Source: Roseburia sp. 831b (GTDB taxonomy: Bacteria > Bacillota > Clostridia > Lachnospirales > Lachnospiraceae). Taken from it: a stretch of 64,000 nt of DNA. How positions within the stretch are numbered: position 1 is the first letter of the stretch; each line of letters starts with the position of its first letter. The notes beneath the pieces were generated by a model. The model saw nothing but the letters and a program-made list of their open reading frames with translations, did not search any database and was not told the origin of the DNA. The stretch is taken from positions 124,001 through 188,000 of the forward strand of contig NZ_CP135162.1 in assembly GCF_001940165.2 (NCBI RefSeq), read 5' to 3'. Position numbers and translations under genes: made by a program. This document shows, piece after piece, positions 52,909 through 60,352 of the stretch.

Positions 52909-53346
52909 TCTTTTCTTTTTCCCGAGTGCATGAAAAACAGCCTGCGGAATCGCAAAACCAAACACGATACCAAGTGCAATGGCACCGGCAATCAGGAAGG
53001 TTTCGGTTCCCTTTTGGGAAAACGATTTCATTTCGTTCATAATCAGATAATAAGCAGTATAGTAAATGCCGGCACCAGGTACCAATGGGAAAATCCCAGG
53101 TATTAAAAACATGGTTACCGGATTTTTGCGAACGACGGATAAGATGCGGGAGAGAATTGTTAACACAAAGGTTGCAAGCAGGCTTGCAGTCGCAACTCCC
53201 ATCTTATGGTTCATGCAGATAATGTAGACAATCCAGCCGACAGCACCGGTCAGTCCGCAGAAAAACAATTCTTTTCTTGGCGCATGAAACAGTACTGCAA
53301 ACGATAACGTCGCAATCAAAGAAACAATAAACTGTATCAGAATCAT
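52906..53346 (-). CDS. Threonine/serine exporter, small subunit (ThrE C-terminal part, YjjB-like)
   Basis: This membrane protein of 146 residues has four to five helices and corresponds to the second half of ThrE (DUF3815). The conserved PGIFPLVPGAGIYYTAYYLI segment is typical. It works with the product of the adjacent gene, with which it overlaps by 4 bp. In enteric bacteria the YjjP-YjjB pair was linked to succinate export, in Corynebacterium ThrE exports threonine and serine, so the substrate here is open. Confidence 0.92.
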   Translation of the reverse strand: MILIQFIVSLIATLSFAVLFHAPRKELFFCGLTGAVGWIVYIICMNHKMGVATASLLATFVLTILSRILSVVRKNPVTMFLIPGIFPLVPGAGIYYTAYYLIMNEMKSFSQKGTETFLIAGAIALGIVFGFAIPQAVFHALGKKKR

Positions 53347-54119
53347 AGCAGGACACCTCCTGTCAAAAGCTGGTAAACGGTAATCACAGCGCCGACGCCG
53401 ACCGCAATGCTAAAGGACGTTAGGAGTGCGTCAATCATGTGAATGGTACCGGAAAGATAATCTCCGTTAAAAAAATCACGAATGGAAGTGGTCAGGGCAA
53501 TACCAGGAACTAAGGGCATGATATCACCGATGACGATTTTATCCTGCATAATAGGAAGTCCGATGGATAACAGAATCAAACTGCAGACCGTGACAAGTGC
53601 GCTTCCTAAAATATTTACGATAAAGCTGGACATGGGATGTTTTTTTGCAGTATTCAAAAATAATTGCAATAACAGTCCAATAAAAAATGCAAAAAAAGCA
53701 TCAAGCGGTGTTCCACCAAACAGATAACAAAAACTGGCACTGCCAAGACCACAGAACAGAATCTGGATGTTGTCTTTGGTTTCTGGGATATTCTTGCAGG
53801 CATCCAGGCGGTCCCAGGAGTCTACTAGGGAACATTCATGGGAACAGATTTCGCGGGAAAGCTGGTTTAATGCAGCAATTCTTCCAAGATGGGTTTTGCC
53901 TAGTGGAACATGACGAATCATGCTGCAGGCATCATCTTTATTTTCATTCGCACTTGCAAAAATTCCGTTGGAAAGCACATAGACATCATAATCTTCAATC
54001 TCGTATGCCCGTAAAATATGCATCACAGTGTCCTCAACGCGGTAGATTTCACCACCATTTCGAAGCATAGCATCTCCAATTTCTACGGCAAGTGTCAGGA
54101 TTTCTTTTGTTACAGCCAT
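53343..54119 (-). CDS. Threonine/serine exporter, large subunit (ThrE N-terminal part, YjjP-like)
   Basis: This protein has 258 residues of the DUF1212 family. A cytosolic N-terminal part (EILTLAVEIGDAMLRNGGEIYRVEDTV) carries the conserved Glu/Asp segment; five helices follow, with FGLLLQLF-type and PLVPGIALTTSIRDFFNGDYLSG motifs. First gene of a two-gene minus-strand operon with the small subunit. A consensus promoter lies upstream. Confidence 0.93.
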   Translation of the reverse strand: MAVTKEILTLAVEIGDAMLRNGGEIYRVEDTVMHILRAYEIEDYDVYVLSNGIFASANENKDDACSMIRHVPLGKTHLGRIAALNQLSREICSHECSLVDSWDRLDACKNIPETKDNIQILFCGLGSASFCYLFGGTPLDAFFAFFIGLLLQLFLNTAKKHPMSSFIVNILGSALVTVCSLILLSIGLPIMQDKIVIGDIMPLVPGIALTTSIRDFFNGDYLSGTIHMIDALLTSFSIAVGVGAVITVYQLLTGGVLL

Positions 54120-54205
54120 AACTTAACCTCAATTATTTTTCATCGTTGTACAAATTTCACCATAATTTTCATAGGGTTCGTTTGTCACTTAAATCTTACT
54201 AAAGT

Positions 54206-54234
54206 AATGTATTCCCTTTTAGGGTGCGTGTCAA
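54206..54234 (-). promoter_or_regulatory. Promoter of the thrE-type operon
   Basis: On the minus strand TTGACA (54229-54234), a 17-nt spacer and TACATT (54206-54211). The dyad TTACT-AA-AGTAA (54197-54208) overlaps the -10 and resembles the one at the ABC exporter promoter. The rest of 54120-54416 is AT-rich; TTGTATACAA at 54378-54387 is a perfect palindrome before the spoVAA unit. Confidence 0.7.
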
Positions 54235-54416
54235 TCGTTTTTTGATGAAATTTTAAAAGAAAGATGCATTGCTTTTCTTTTGGAAAATTTCATGGAAGAT
54301 TACATAATTTTTATGGAAAAAGGAGACGCTATATCTGTAAAATTTTGTGTGTAAATTTGCTAGAGGATAGCTGTATATTGTATACAAATACAGGCTTGAA
54401 TAGGAGGAAGAATCTT

Positions 54417-54662
54417 ATGACAAAGAAAAAATATCGAATCTGTATTGCCGTCTGTTTTTTGGTGATTGTGGCATGCAGTGTATTTGTTTTATATGAGAAA
54501 AATAAAGAAAAGCAGGAGTTTGAGGACGGGATTCTTGTGGAGCGTCAGGTCAATCAGGATTGTGAGGAAGAAATTGTGTTGGAATGTCGGGAAAGACAGA
54601 AAGAAAGCAAAGTATTGGTAAAACATTATTTGGAAAGTGGAAAGGAAAATGTGGCAGTATGA
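54417..54662 (+). CDS. Small single-span membrane protein preceding spoVAA
   Basis: I recognise no family. The protein has 81 residues with one membrane helix (about 7-25, ICIAVCFLVIVACSVFVLYE) and a charged tail very rich in Glu, Lys and Arg. AGGAGGAAG precedes the ATG. Its TGA overlaps the ATG of spoVAA (ATGA at 54659-54662), so the two are translationally coupled, implying a role in the same forespore membrane. Possibly an unrecognised accessory spore protein; it is not part of the classical spoVA set. Confidence 0.7.
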   Translation: MTKKKYRICIAVCFLVIVACSVFVLYEKNKEKQEFEDGILVERQVNQDCEEEIVLECRERQKESKVLVKHYLESGKENVAV

Positions 54663-55330
54663 GTGTAAAGCAGGAAACAATTTATGTAAAGATAGACCAG
54701 AATGTGGTTTGTTCTGACCGGAATGTAACCCTTTCGGATGTTGCCAAAATGGAGTGTACCAATCAGGCTGCATTAAGACAAATCAAGCAAAAGAAACTTT
54801 ATTCTTTTCCAAGGGAGCCGCAGGAAAAAGTCTGGATAAAAGGGCAGGCAGCAAAAAAACAACTACAAGTGTTTTCTATTTTAAAAGTAATTGAACTGAT
54901 TCATGAGGATTATCCAGACCTTGATGTGGTAAATGAGGGCGAAAAAGACTTCATTGTGGAATACCAGCCGTCACCAGAGCCATCGAAGTGGACAAATTAT
55001 CTGAAAACAGGGGTGCTTGGCATTATCATTTTTTTCGGGGCAGCGTTTACGATTATGGCATTCAACAACGACGTTTCAGTCACGGATGTCTTTTCCAAGT
55101 TGTACTTGCAGGCAACCGGGACAAAATCCAATGGAATGACAGAACTTGAAATCAGTTATTGTATTGGTCTGCCTCTTGGGATACTCATCTTTTTCAATCA
55201 CCTTGGCAGGAAAAAGATTACACATGATCCGACCCCAATTCAGATTGAACTTCGCAAATATGAACAGGATGTAGATACTACATTTATTCAAAATGCGGGA
55301 AGGGAGGGGCATAATATTGATGTTAAGTAG
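54659..55330 (+). CDS. spoVAA: Stage V sporulation protein AA
   Basis: SpoVA proteins form the channel for dipicolinic acid in the forespore inner membrane. This protein of 223 residues has a soluble N-terminal part (MSVKQETIYVKIDQNV) followed by two helices (TNYLKTGVLGIIIFFGAAFTI and a second one near residue 165-185), the SpoVAA layout. The ATG overlaps the previous stop; a longer frame from 54584 is rejected. spoVAB follows, overlapping by 11 bp. Confidence 0.88.
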   Translation: MSVKQETIYVKIDQNVVCSDRNVTLSDVAKMECTNQAALRQIKQKKLYSFPREPQEKVWIKGQAAKKQLQVFSILKVIELIHEDYPDLDVVNEGEKDFIVEYQPSPEPSKWTNYLKTGVLGIIIFFGAAFTIMAFNNDVSVTDVFSKLYLQATGTKSNGMTELEISYCIGLPLGILIFFNHLGRKKITHDPTPIQIELRKYEQDVDTTFIQNAGREGHNIDVK

Positions 55331-55748
55331 TCATATTATGTTAACCATACTTGGTGTAATTTTTGGTCTGGCGGTGTCTGCCGGAACCTTTGCATTTCTT
55401 TTAGTCATCGGTGTGGTGCCAAGAATGGTAGGAAAAAGTAATACGGCGTCGCATGCTATTTTTTATGAAAATGCAATCATTCTAGGTGGAACGATTGGAA
55501 ATCTTCTATCTGTTTTTCCAGACATCAGGATATGGCTCGGTTCTCCACTACTGATTGTGTATGGCCTGTGCGCCGGCATTTTTGTAGGATGTATCGCGGT
55601 TGCACTTGCCGAAATCCTAAATACTTTTCCCATTATGTATCGCCGTGCCAATTTAAAGATGGGGCTATCGTTTGTGATGACTTGCATGGCGTTTGGAAAA
55701 GCGTGTGGTGCATTCTTTTATTTCTGGAACCAGATGGGGGAAGGTTGA
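55320..55748 (+). CDS. spoVAB: Stage V sporulation protein AB
   Basis: This 142-residue membrane protein has four helices, beginning SSHIMLTILGVIFGLAVSAG. The motif GVVPRMVGKSNTASHA and the ending MSFVMTCMAFGKACGAFFYF-like helix are typical of SpoVAB. GGGAGGGG precedes the ATG at 55320. After it the spoVA order breaks: spoVAC is found 1.1 kb further on. Confidence 0.88.
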   Translation: MLSSHIMLTILGVIFGLAVSAGTFAFLLVIGVVPRMVGKSNTASHAIFYENAIILGGTIGNLLSVFPDIRIWLGSPLLIVYGLCAGIFVGCIAVALAEILNTFPIMYRRANLKMGLSFVMTCMAFGKACGAFFYFWNQMGEG

Positions 55749-55871
55749 CAGTCTTTTTTCTAACAGAAAGGAAAGTGTTGTATGTTATATTAGAAGAATA
55801 GGAAGGTTGACAGTCCTCTTTTTCCTTTATAAAATGAAGAGAAGAATACAGGAAGAAAAGAAGGGAAGAAA

Positions 55872-56198
55872 ATGGTTCCATCAATTGCAAGACAAAGTGT
55901 GATGATAAAATGTAATATGCAGACGTCGGTTTTAACCGGAAATTATGAACTCTATTATGTGGCAGGTCTGATTTCAAAACTAGAAGGGGTTGAGGTGACA
56001 CCGGATTTAAAACCACTAGAACTTCTAGAGACGCTCCAGGAGAAGACAAAGGATCTTCATCCGGAGGACGAAAGAGAAGCATATTTAATAAAGCTGGTGC
56101 ACGATTACAAACCGGACGAAGCGTATGACGACCAGACCAGGGAATTATTTGAAATGGGAAAAAATGAGCAAAATTTGTGGCAGGTGGTGATACCTTAA
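55872..56198 (+). CDS. Unknown 108-residue protein between spoVAB and spoVAC
   Basis: No family recognised. The product is soluble and mixed alpha/beta, with NYELYYVAGLISKLEGVEVTP and the helical LELLETLQEKTKDLHPEDER. No signal peptide. A TTGACA at 55807 with TATAAA at 55828 (spacer 15) is a weak candidate promoter, and GGGAAG lies upstream of the ATG. The position inside the spoVA cluster might mean a sporulation role, but it could also be an insertion. GAAGGTTGACAGTC is repeated 62 bp apart just upstream (55742 and 55804). Confidence 0.55.
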   Translation: MVPSIARQSVMIKCNMQTSVLTGNYELYYVAGLISKLEGVEVTPDLKPLELLETLQEKTKDLHPEDEREAYLIKLVHDYKPDEAYDDQTRELFEMGKNEQNLWQVVIP

Positions 56199-56362
56199 CA
56201 GGTGGGATAGAGATTGTTCCGTGAAAAAATAACAACATTTATGACAGGTGAGGATATCTTCGAAATATTGGGATGACAAAATGGCATCATGAGATATTGG
56301 AATATTCATAGATTGACTTATGTGATATAAATAATCAACTTACATTATGTAAACTAAATGGA

Positions 56363-56388
56363 AGGCGGGAGAGATACCCGTCTTTTTT
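56363..56388 (+). terminator. Terminator in the spoVAB-spoVAC gap
   Basis: GGCGGG pairs with CCCGTC (one G-U) around AGAGATA, followed by six T. It closes the transcript from the 108-residue gene. Confidence 0.75.
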
Positions 56389-56390
56389 AG

Positions 56391-56518
56391 GTAATAGGAA
56401 AATCCGTTTTTATTACATAAAAACGGATTTTCCGCGAGGATTGCACTGCGGCGGAGTTGAACAATGTCGTAAATGCGACCCGCCACAGGCGGAGAATCCT
56501 GCAAGCAGGATTCTTTTT
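56391..56518 (+). repeat. Dispersed structured repeat, copy 3 (fullest)
   Basis: The fullest copy contains, in order: hairpin GTAATAGGAA / TTTTTATTAC (two G-U pairs keep it), an alternative exact 17-bp stem GGAAAATCCGTTTTTAT / ATAAAAACGGATTTTCC, the arms CTGCGGCGG / CCGCCACAG enclosing GTCGTA-AA-TGCGAC, then CCGCC-ACA-GGCGG and a terminator-like GAATCCTGCAAGCAGGATTC with T5. Base changes between copies often preserve pairing. Beyond it, 56519-56881 holds a palindrome TATTCTTAGAATA (56671-56683) and no gene I can support. Confidence 0.85.
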
Positions 56519-56881
56519 ACGTTATAAGATTTGGGTGCCAAAAGTTTGCTTACAGTTTTTTACTGGCAAATTGCACAATGACAGGTCCATTTTGTTCCGA
56601 TGAGCAAACATAAGAAAAATACTTATTTTTCACAGTGTGATATACATTTTTTCATGAAAATTGAGAAAACTATTCTTAGAATAAAGGAAATGTACCTGGC
56701 AGCGGATATAGGAAAAGCAAAGTTGTACAGCTTGATAGAAAAATAACAAGAGACAACTATAATGGATTGCAGGTTTCCTTAAACAATTGCGAATGGAGGT
56801 ATCAAAGGTTGTTTTGGTAACTAGAAATGCCTTCTGGGATTCATCGAAAAATATACGACAAAGAAAGGAAGAGTAGTTTCT

Positions 56882-57346
56882 ATGAAGGACGAAAAGGAAC
56901 AGCAACAGAAAGCGTATAACAAATATGTGAAGGAAGTGACCCCGACACATAACCTGGCAGCAAATATGGCGAAAGCGTTTGTGACAGGTGGAATCATTTG
57001 TGTGATAGGTCAATTCATTTTAAACATTGCAAAAGGTTACGGACTTGACCAGGACAGTGCAGGTGGGTGGTGCAGTATGCTTCTGGTATTGCTCAGTGTA
57101 ATTTTAACAGGACTTAATATATATCCATCACTTGCAAACTGGGGCGGCGCCGGCGCACTTGTTCCAATTACAGGGTTTGCCAATGGTGTAGCCGCGCCGG
57201 CAATCGAATTTCAAAAAGAAGGCCAGGTATTTGGAATTGGATGTAAGATTTTTACAATTGCAGGGCCAGTTATTTTATACGGAATTTTTACTTCGTGGGT
57301 GTTAGGCTTGATTTATTGGTTTTTGAAGATGGCGGGCATGTTCTAA
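56882..57346 (+). CDS. spoVAC: Stage V sporulation protein AC
   Basis: This is a core SpoVA channel protein of 154 residues, thought to be mechanosensitive and needed for dipicolinate movement. The signature is clear: YNKYVKEVTPTHNLAANMAKAF, then helices with GGWCSMLLVLLSVILTGLNIY and the conserved GGAGALVPITGFANGVAAPAIEFQ-type loop. AAAGGAAGAG precedes the ATG. Separated from spoVAB by 1.1 kb and from spoVAD by 5.2 kb, which is unusual, since AC-AD-AE are normally contiguous. Confidence 0.96.
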   Translation: MKDEKEQQQKAYNKYVKEVTPTHNLAANMAKAFVTGGIICVIGQFILNIAKGYGLDQDSAGGWCSMLLVLLSVILTGLNIYPSLANWGGAGALVPITGFANGVAAPAIEFQKEGQVFGIGCKIFTIAGPVILYGIFTSWVLGLIYWFLKMAGMF

Positions 57347-57357
57347 GCTCGCCATCT
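57327..57357 (+). other. Hairpin spanning the spoVAC stop codon
   Basis: AGATGGCG (57327-57334) pairs with CGCCATCT (57350-57357); the stop codon lies in the loop. No T tract, so probably a stabilising or weak terminating structure. Confidence 0.5.
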
Positions 57358-57365
57358 GTCAAGTG

Positions 57366-57425
57366 AATGGAGTAGAAAATCCGGAAATCTTCTAAAAACA
57401 CCTAAATCCGAAATACAATGGAAAT
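57366..57425. repeat. Distant single copy of the 52-bp repeat
   Basis: AATGGAGTAGAAAATCC is followed 33 bp later (57399) by CACCTAAA and then AATGGA, the same internal spacing (33 bp) as in the array at 4.1-4.4 kb. It lies directly between spoVAC and the broken nuclease-like gene. Confidence 0.75.
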
Positions 57426-58207
57426 CAGGAAAGAAAATAAAAATGAATCAGATTGTCTACATAGTCAAGATCAATAGGATGTTCCTTTGTTTCATATGTG
57501 GTAATGAGCTGGCAGGATGGAATAATTCCGTTTTGTACATAAAGTTGTAGTTTGGAAGAAAAATTACGAAGATATGCAGGGTCGTCCATCAATCCAAAGT
57601 GTTCCCAATAATAGAAATCCCCGGTTTTTGGGTGACGAATTGTGAAGTCGGGATAAAGATTTAGTTGTGGAAGCGAAAGCTGGCATTCATAGCGAAAGGG
57701 GATTTTGTACTGGAACAAAAGCGAAGTTATCATGGATTCAGATTTCGAGCGAACGGTTATGCCAGCGTTAGTTTTGATGACAAGACCTTCGGGATGACTC
57801 GGATTTGTTGGAAAAGAAGCAGCAGCCCATTGACGTAATTCCGTGGAAAGTGGAAGAAAATAAGGCGATATCAGTGGAGTATAGCGGGAATTTTCATGAA
57901 GAATCTGAGCGGATTTAGAAGGATTCTTTTTCAAAAAGTTTAGAAAGTGTTCTAATTCTTTTTTCTCTTTTTCTAAATCTTCTTCCAAAGCAACAAGATA
58001 TTTTTTATAGGCGAGTTGCTAAATGGTGGACATATCGCTTGTGGAGAGATAGGTTTTTGAATCTTTTTCACATTGATAATATTTGAAATAGTTACCACTT
58101 TTTTGGTAGCTAAGCTGGCCGCCGGGCATTTGCCTAAGTTCATTTTGGGTTTCGGCAAGTTTTTTTGTGACACGCTGATATTCAGCTTCAAGATGTTGTG
58201 TAAGCAT
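57425..58207 (-). pseudogene. Nuclease-like (PD-D/ExK-type) protein broken by an in-frame TAG
   Basis: A single minus-strand frame runs from an ATG at 58207 (GGAAGG upstream) to 57425 with one internal TAG at 58019-58021. The first 62 codons (LTQHLEAEYQRVTKKLAETQ) form a coiled coil with YFKYYQC. After the stop the frame continues QLAYKKYLVALEEDLEKEKK, the rest of the coil, and a C-terminal domain with RSKSESMI, RYECQL, YPDFTI, YWEHFG and LITTYETKE. The PDF...EH spacing suggests a PD-(D/E)xK nuclease fold; this is inference. Such proteins are common in Lachnospiraceae. As written, only fragments can be made unless the stop is suppressed. Confidence 0.7.
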
Positions 58208-58245
58208 AGATAATCCTTCCTAAAATTAATAAAAATAGATATAGC

Positions 58246-58640
58246 ATCAAAAATGAAATATCAAAAATGGAATATCAAAAATGAAATATCAAAAATGCAA
58301 TATAAAAAGGTGAAACATAAAAAAGATGAACATAAAAAGACGAATATAAAAAATGAAATCCAAGAAAAACAGAAGAATCGTGGAACAAAGGAAAAAATGA
58401 AGAAACAGGAACCATCAAGGAAAATATCCCAATGGGAAAACAAGAATCATGAATTGAAACACTAACATAAAAAGAAAAAATACGAAAGAAAAATTAGAGC
58501 AAAATAAAAAGAGCATCCGAGAAAAACAACACGGTAAAAAAACAGGAATCGTGAAATAAATTATTAAAATGAAAAAACAAGAATCATGAAATAAATTACC
58601 CGAATGAAGAATCAAGAATCATCCAATAAAACATCAAGAA
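58246..58640. repeat. AT-rich tandem repeats: 14-bp x4 then degenerate 35-bp units
   Basis: ATCAAAAATGNAAT is repeated four times exactly 14 bp apart (58246, 58260, 58274, 58288). Further on, CAAGAATCATGAA-like units recur at about 35-bp steps (58370, 58406, 58441; 58543, 58578, 58613). A weak frame from 58604 to 58867 has no ribosome site and no recognisable homology, so I do not call a gene between 58208 and 58910. Confidence 0.75.
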
Positions 58641-58910
58641 ACTTCCTATTTTCAGTATACGGAATTTCTACACAAACCGCAATGTTAATTTCATATAGCA
58701 AGAAGAATTATTTTCGGGTTCATAAAAAGCAAAAACAAAATCTGTTTACCATCACCAAAAGAAATGGCGAACAAGGTCCGAAATTCATCGTAGTCAGCAT
58801 AGAAGAAAAGTCAAAATTGTGTTATGATAAAAATAGTCGCTTATGGAGCAGACAAGTTGATGGATAAATGAATTCAGATGCGCAAAAATGGCGCAAGAAT
58901 GAGGATTAGA

Positions 58911-60275
58911 ATGGAAGAAACAAAAGAGAATAAGATTATTGAAGGTGTCATCTGGAAGCAGCTGTTGCTGTTCTTTTTTCCAATTATGATAGGCACTTTT
59001 TTTCAGCAGCTTTATAATACCATAGATGCTGTGGTAGTAGGGCAGTTTGCCGGCAAGGAGGCACTTTCTAGTGTGGGTGGTTCGTCAGCGCAGATTATTA
59101 ATCTGGTGGTTGGCTTTTTCACTGGACTTTCCGCAGGGGCTTCTGTGATTATTTCACAGTTCTTTGGGGCAAAAGATGAGGAAGGGCTGAAAAAGGCGTT
59201 ACATAGCGCGTATGCATTTTCAATTGTGGGTGGAATTTTATGCGGGATATTAGGCGTATTGTTTGCAAAGCCATTGCTCACCATTATGAATACCCCACAG
59301 GAGCTGATGGCGCAGTCAACGCTTTATGTCAGAGTTTATTTTTCCGGGCTCATTTTTATTTTTGTATACAATATGGGTTCGGCGATTTTGCGTGCGATTG
59401 GAGATTCCAAACGTCCGCTTTATTATCTTATGATTTGCAGTGTGATTAATATTGCGCTGGATTTATTGTTGGTACTTGGGTTCCACCTTGGAGTCGCAGG
59501 TGTGGCAATTGCAACGCTGATTTCGCAGGCAGTCAGTGCGGTTATGGTCACTGCAGCACTTATGTACCGGACACCGGGGCTGAAATTGATTCCAGCAGAG
59601 ATTCGCTTTCACAGGGAGGAATTTTCGACCATGCTTCGGATTGGACTTCCGACAGGAATTCAATCCAGCATGTATAGTATTTCCAACATGATTGTCCAGA
59701 CCGTTTTAAATAATTTTGGCGTTGATACAATGGCGGCGTGGGCGGTATTTGGAAAAATAGACAGTCTGTTTTGGATGGTCAACGGAGCATTTGGAATTGC
59801 CATAACTACATTTGTAGGTCAAAATTGTGGCGCAGGAAAATGGGACCGTGTCAAAAAAGGTGTCCATGTCTGTCTGGGAATGGCACTTGTGACAGCACTT
59901 GCATTTAGTGCAGTATTTCTTTCGGAGGGCTCCTTGCTCTTTCGGATTTTCACGCAGGATAAGGGTGTCATTATGATAGGACTTCGGATGGTAGCCGTAA
60001 TTTCCCCGACGTATTTTTTGTTTGTGTTTATCGAAATCTTATCGGGAGCACTTCGCGCAGAGGGACATGTGTTAGTTACTACGGTTATGACATTAAGTGG
60101 AATTTGCCTGCTTCGAATTCTATGGGTTACGCTCATTGTTCCAAACGGAACGTTGGAAGAAATCGTAGCCTGCTATCCGGTAACATGGGCAATCTGTGCG
60201 CTCGGAATGATACTCTATTATGGGTATAAACAGCGCAAAATTTTTGCCCAGCAAAAGCTTAAGACAGCCCCGTAA
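58911..60275 (+). CDS. MATE family efflux transporter
   Basis: This is an integral membrane exporter with about twelve helices, 454 residues. The N-terminal helix reads PIMIGTFFQQLYNTIDAVVVG, followed by GKEALSSVGGSSAQIINLVVGFFTGLSAGASV, typical of MATE proteins. The ATG at 58911 has GAGG 6 nt upstream; an extension to 58878 is unlikely. The gene is inserted between spoVAC and spoVAD together with the next two. Its last codons contain AAAAGCTTAAGAC, repeated 38 bp later in the intergenic gap. Substrate unknown. Confidence 0.94.
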   Translation: MEETKENKIIEGVIWKQLLLFFFPIMIGTFFQQLYNTIDAVVVGQFAGKEALSSVGGSSAQIINLVVGFFTGLSAGASVIISQFFGAKDEEGLKKALHSAYAFSIVGGILCGILGVLFAKPLLTIMNTPQELMAQSTLYVRVYFSGLIFIFVYNMGSAILRAIGDSKRPLYYLMICSVINIALDLLLVLGFHLGVAGVAIATLISQAVSAVMVTAALMYRTPGLKLIPAEIRFHREEFSTMLRIGLPTGIQSSMYSISNMIVQTVLNNFGVDTMAAWAVFGKIDSLFWMVNGAFGIAITTFVGQNCGAGKWDRVKKGVHVCLGMALVTALAFSAVFLSEGSLLFRIFTQDKGVIMIGLRMVAVISPTYFLFVFIEILSGALRAEGHVLVTTVMTLSGICLLRILWVTLIVPNGTLEEIVACYPVTWAICALGMILYYGYKQRKIFAQQKLKTAP

Positions 60276-60352
60276 GGTGTCAGATAAAACAAAAGCTTAA
60301 GACGTCCCTGGAGAATGTCTAAATACAATAAGGATTAGAAAAGGAAAAAGTC

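Noticed and set aside
55633..56238. 201-residue minus-strand ORF over spoVAB and the following gene
   Set aside because: Low-complexity Leu/Pro/Ser sequence antisense to spoVAB, no recognisable motif.
58604..58867. 87-residue plus-strand ORF
   Set aside because: It starts within tandem repeats, lacks a ribosome site and resembles no family.
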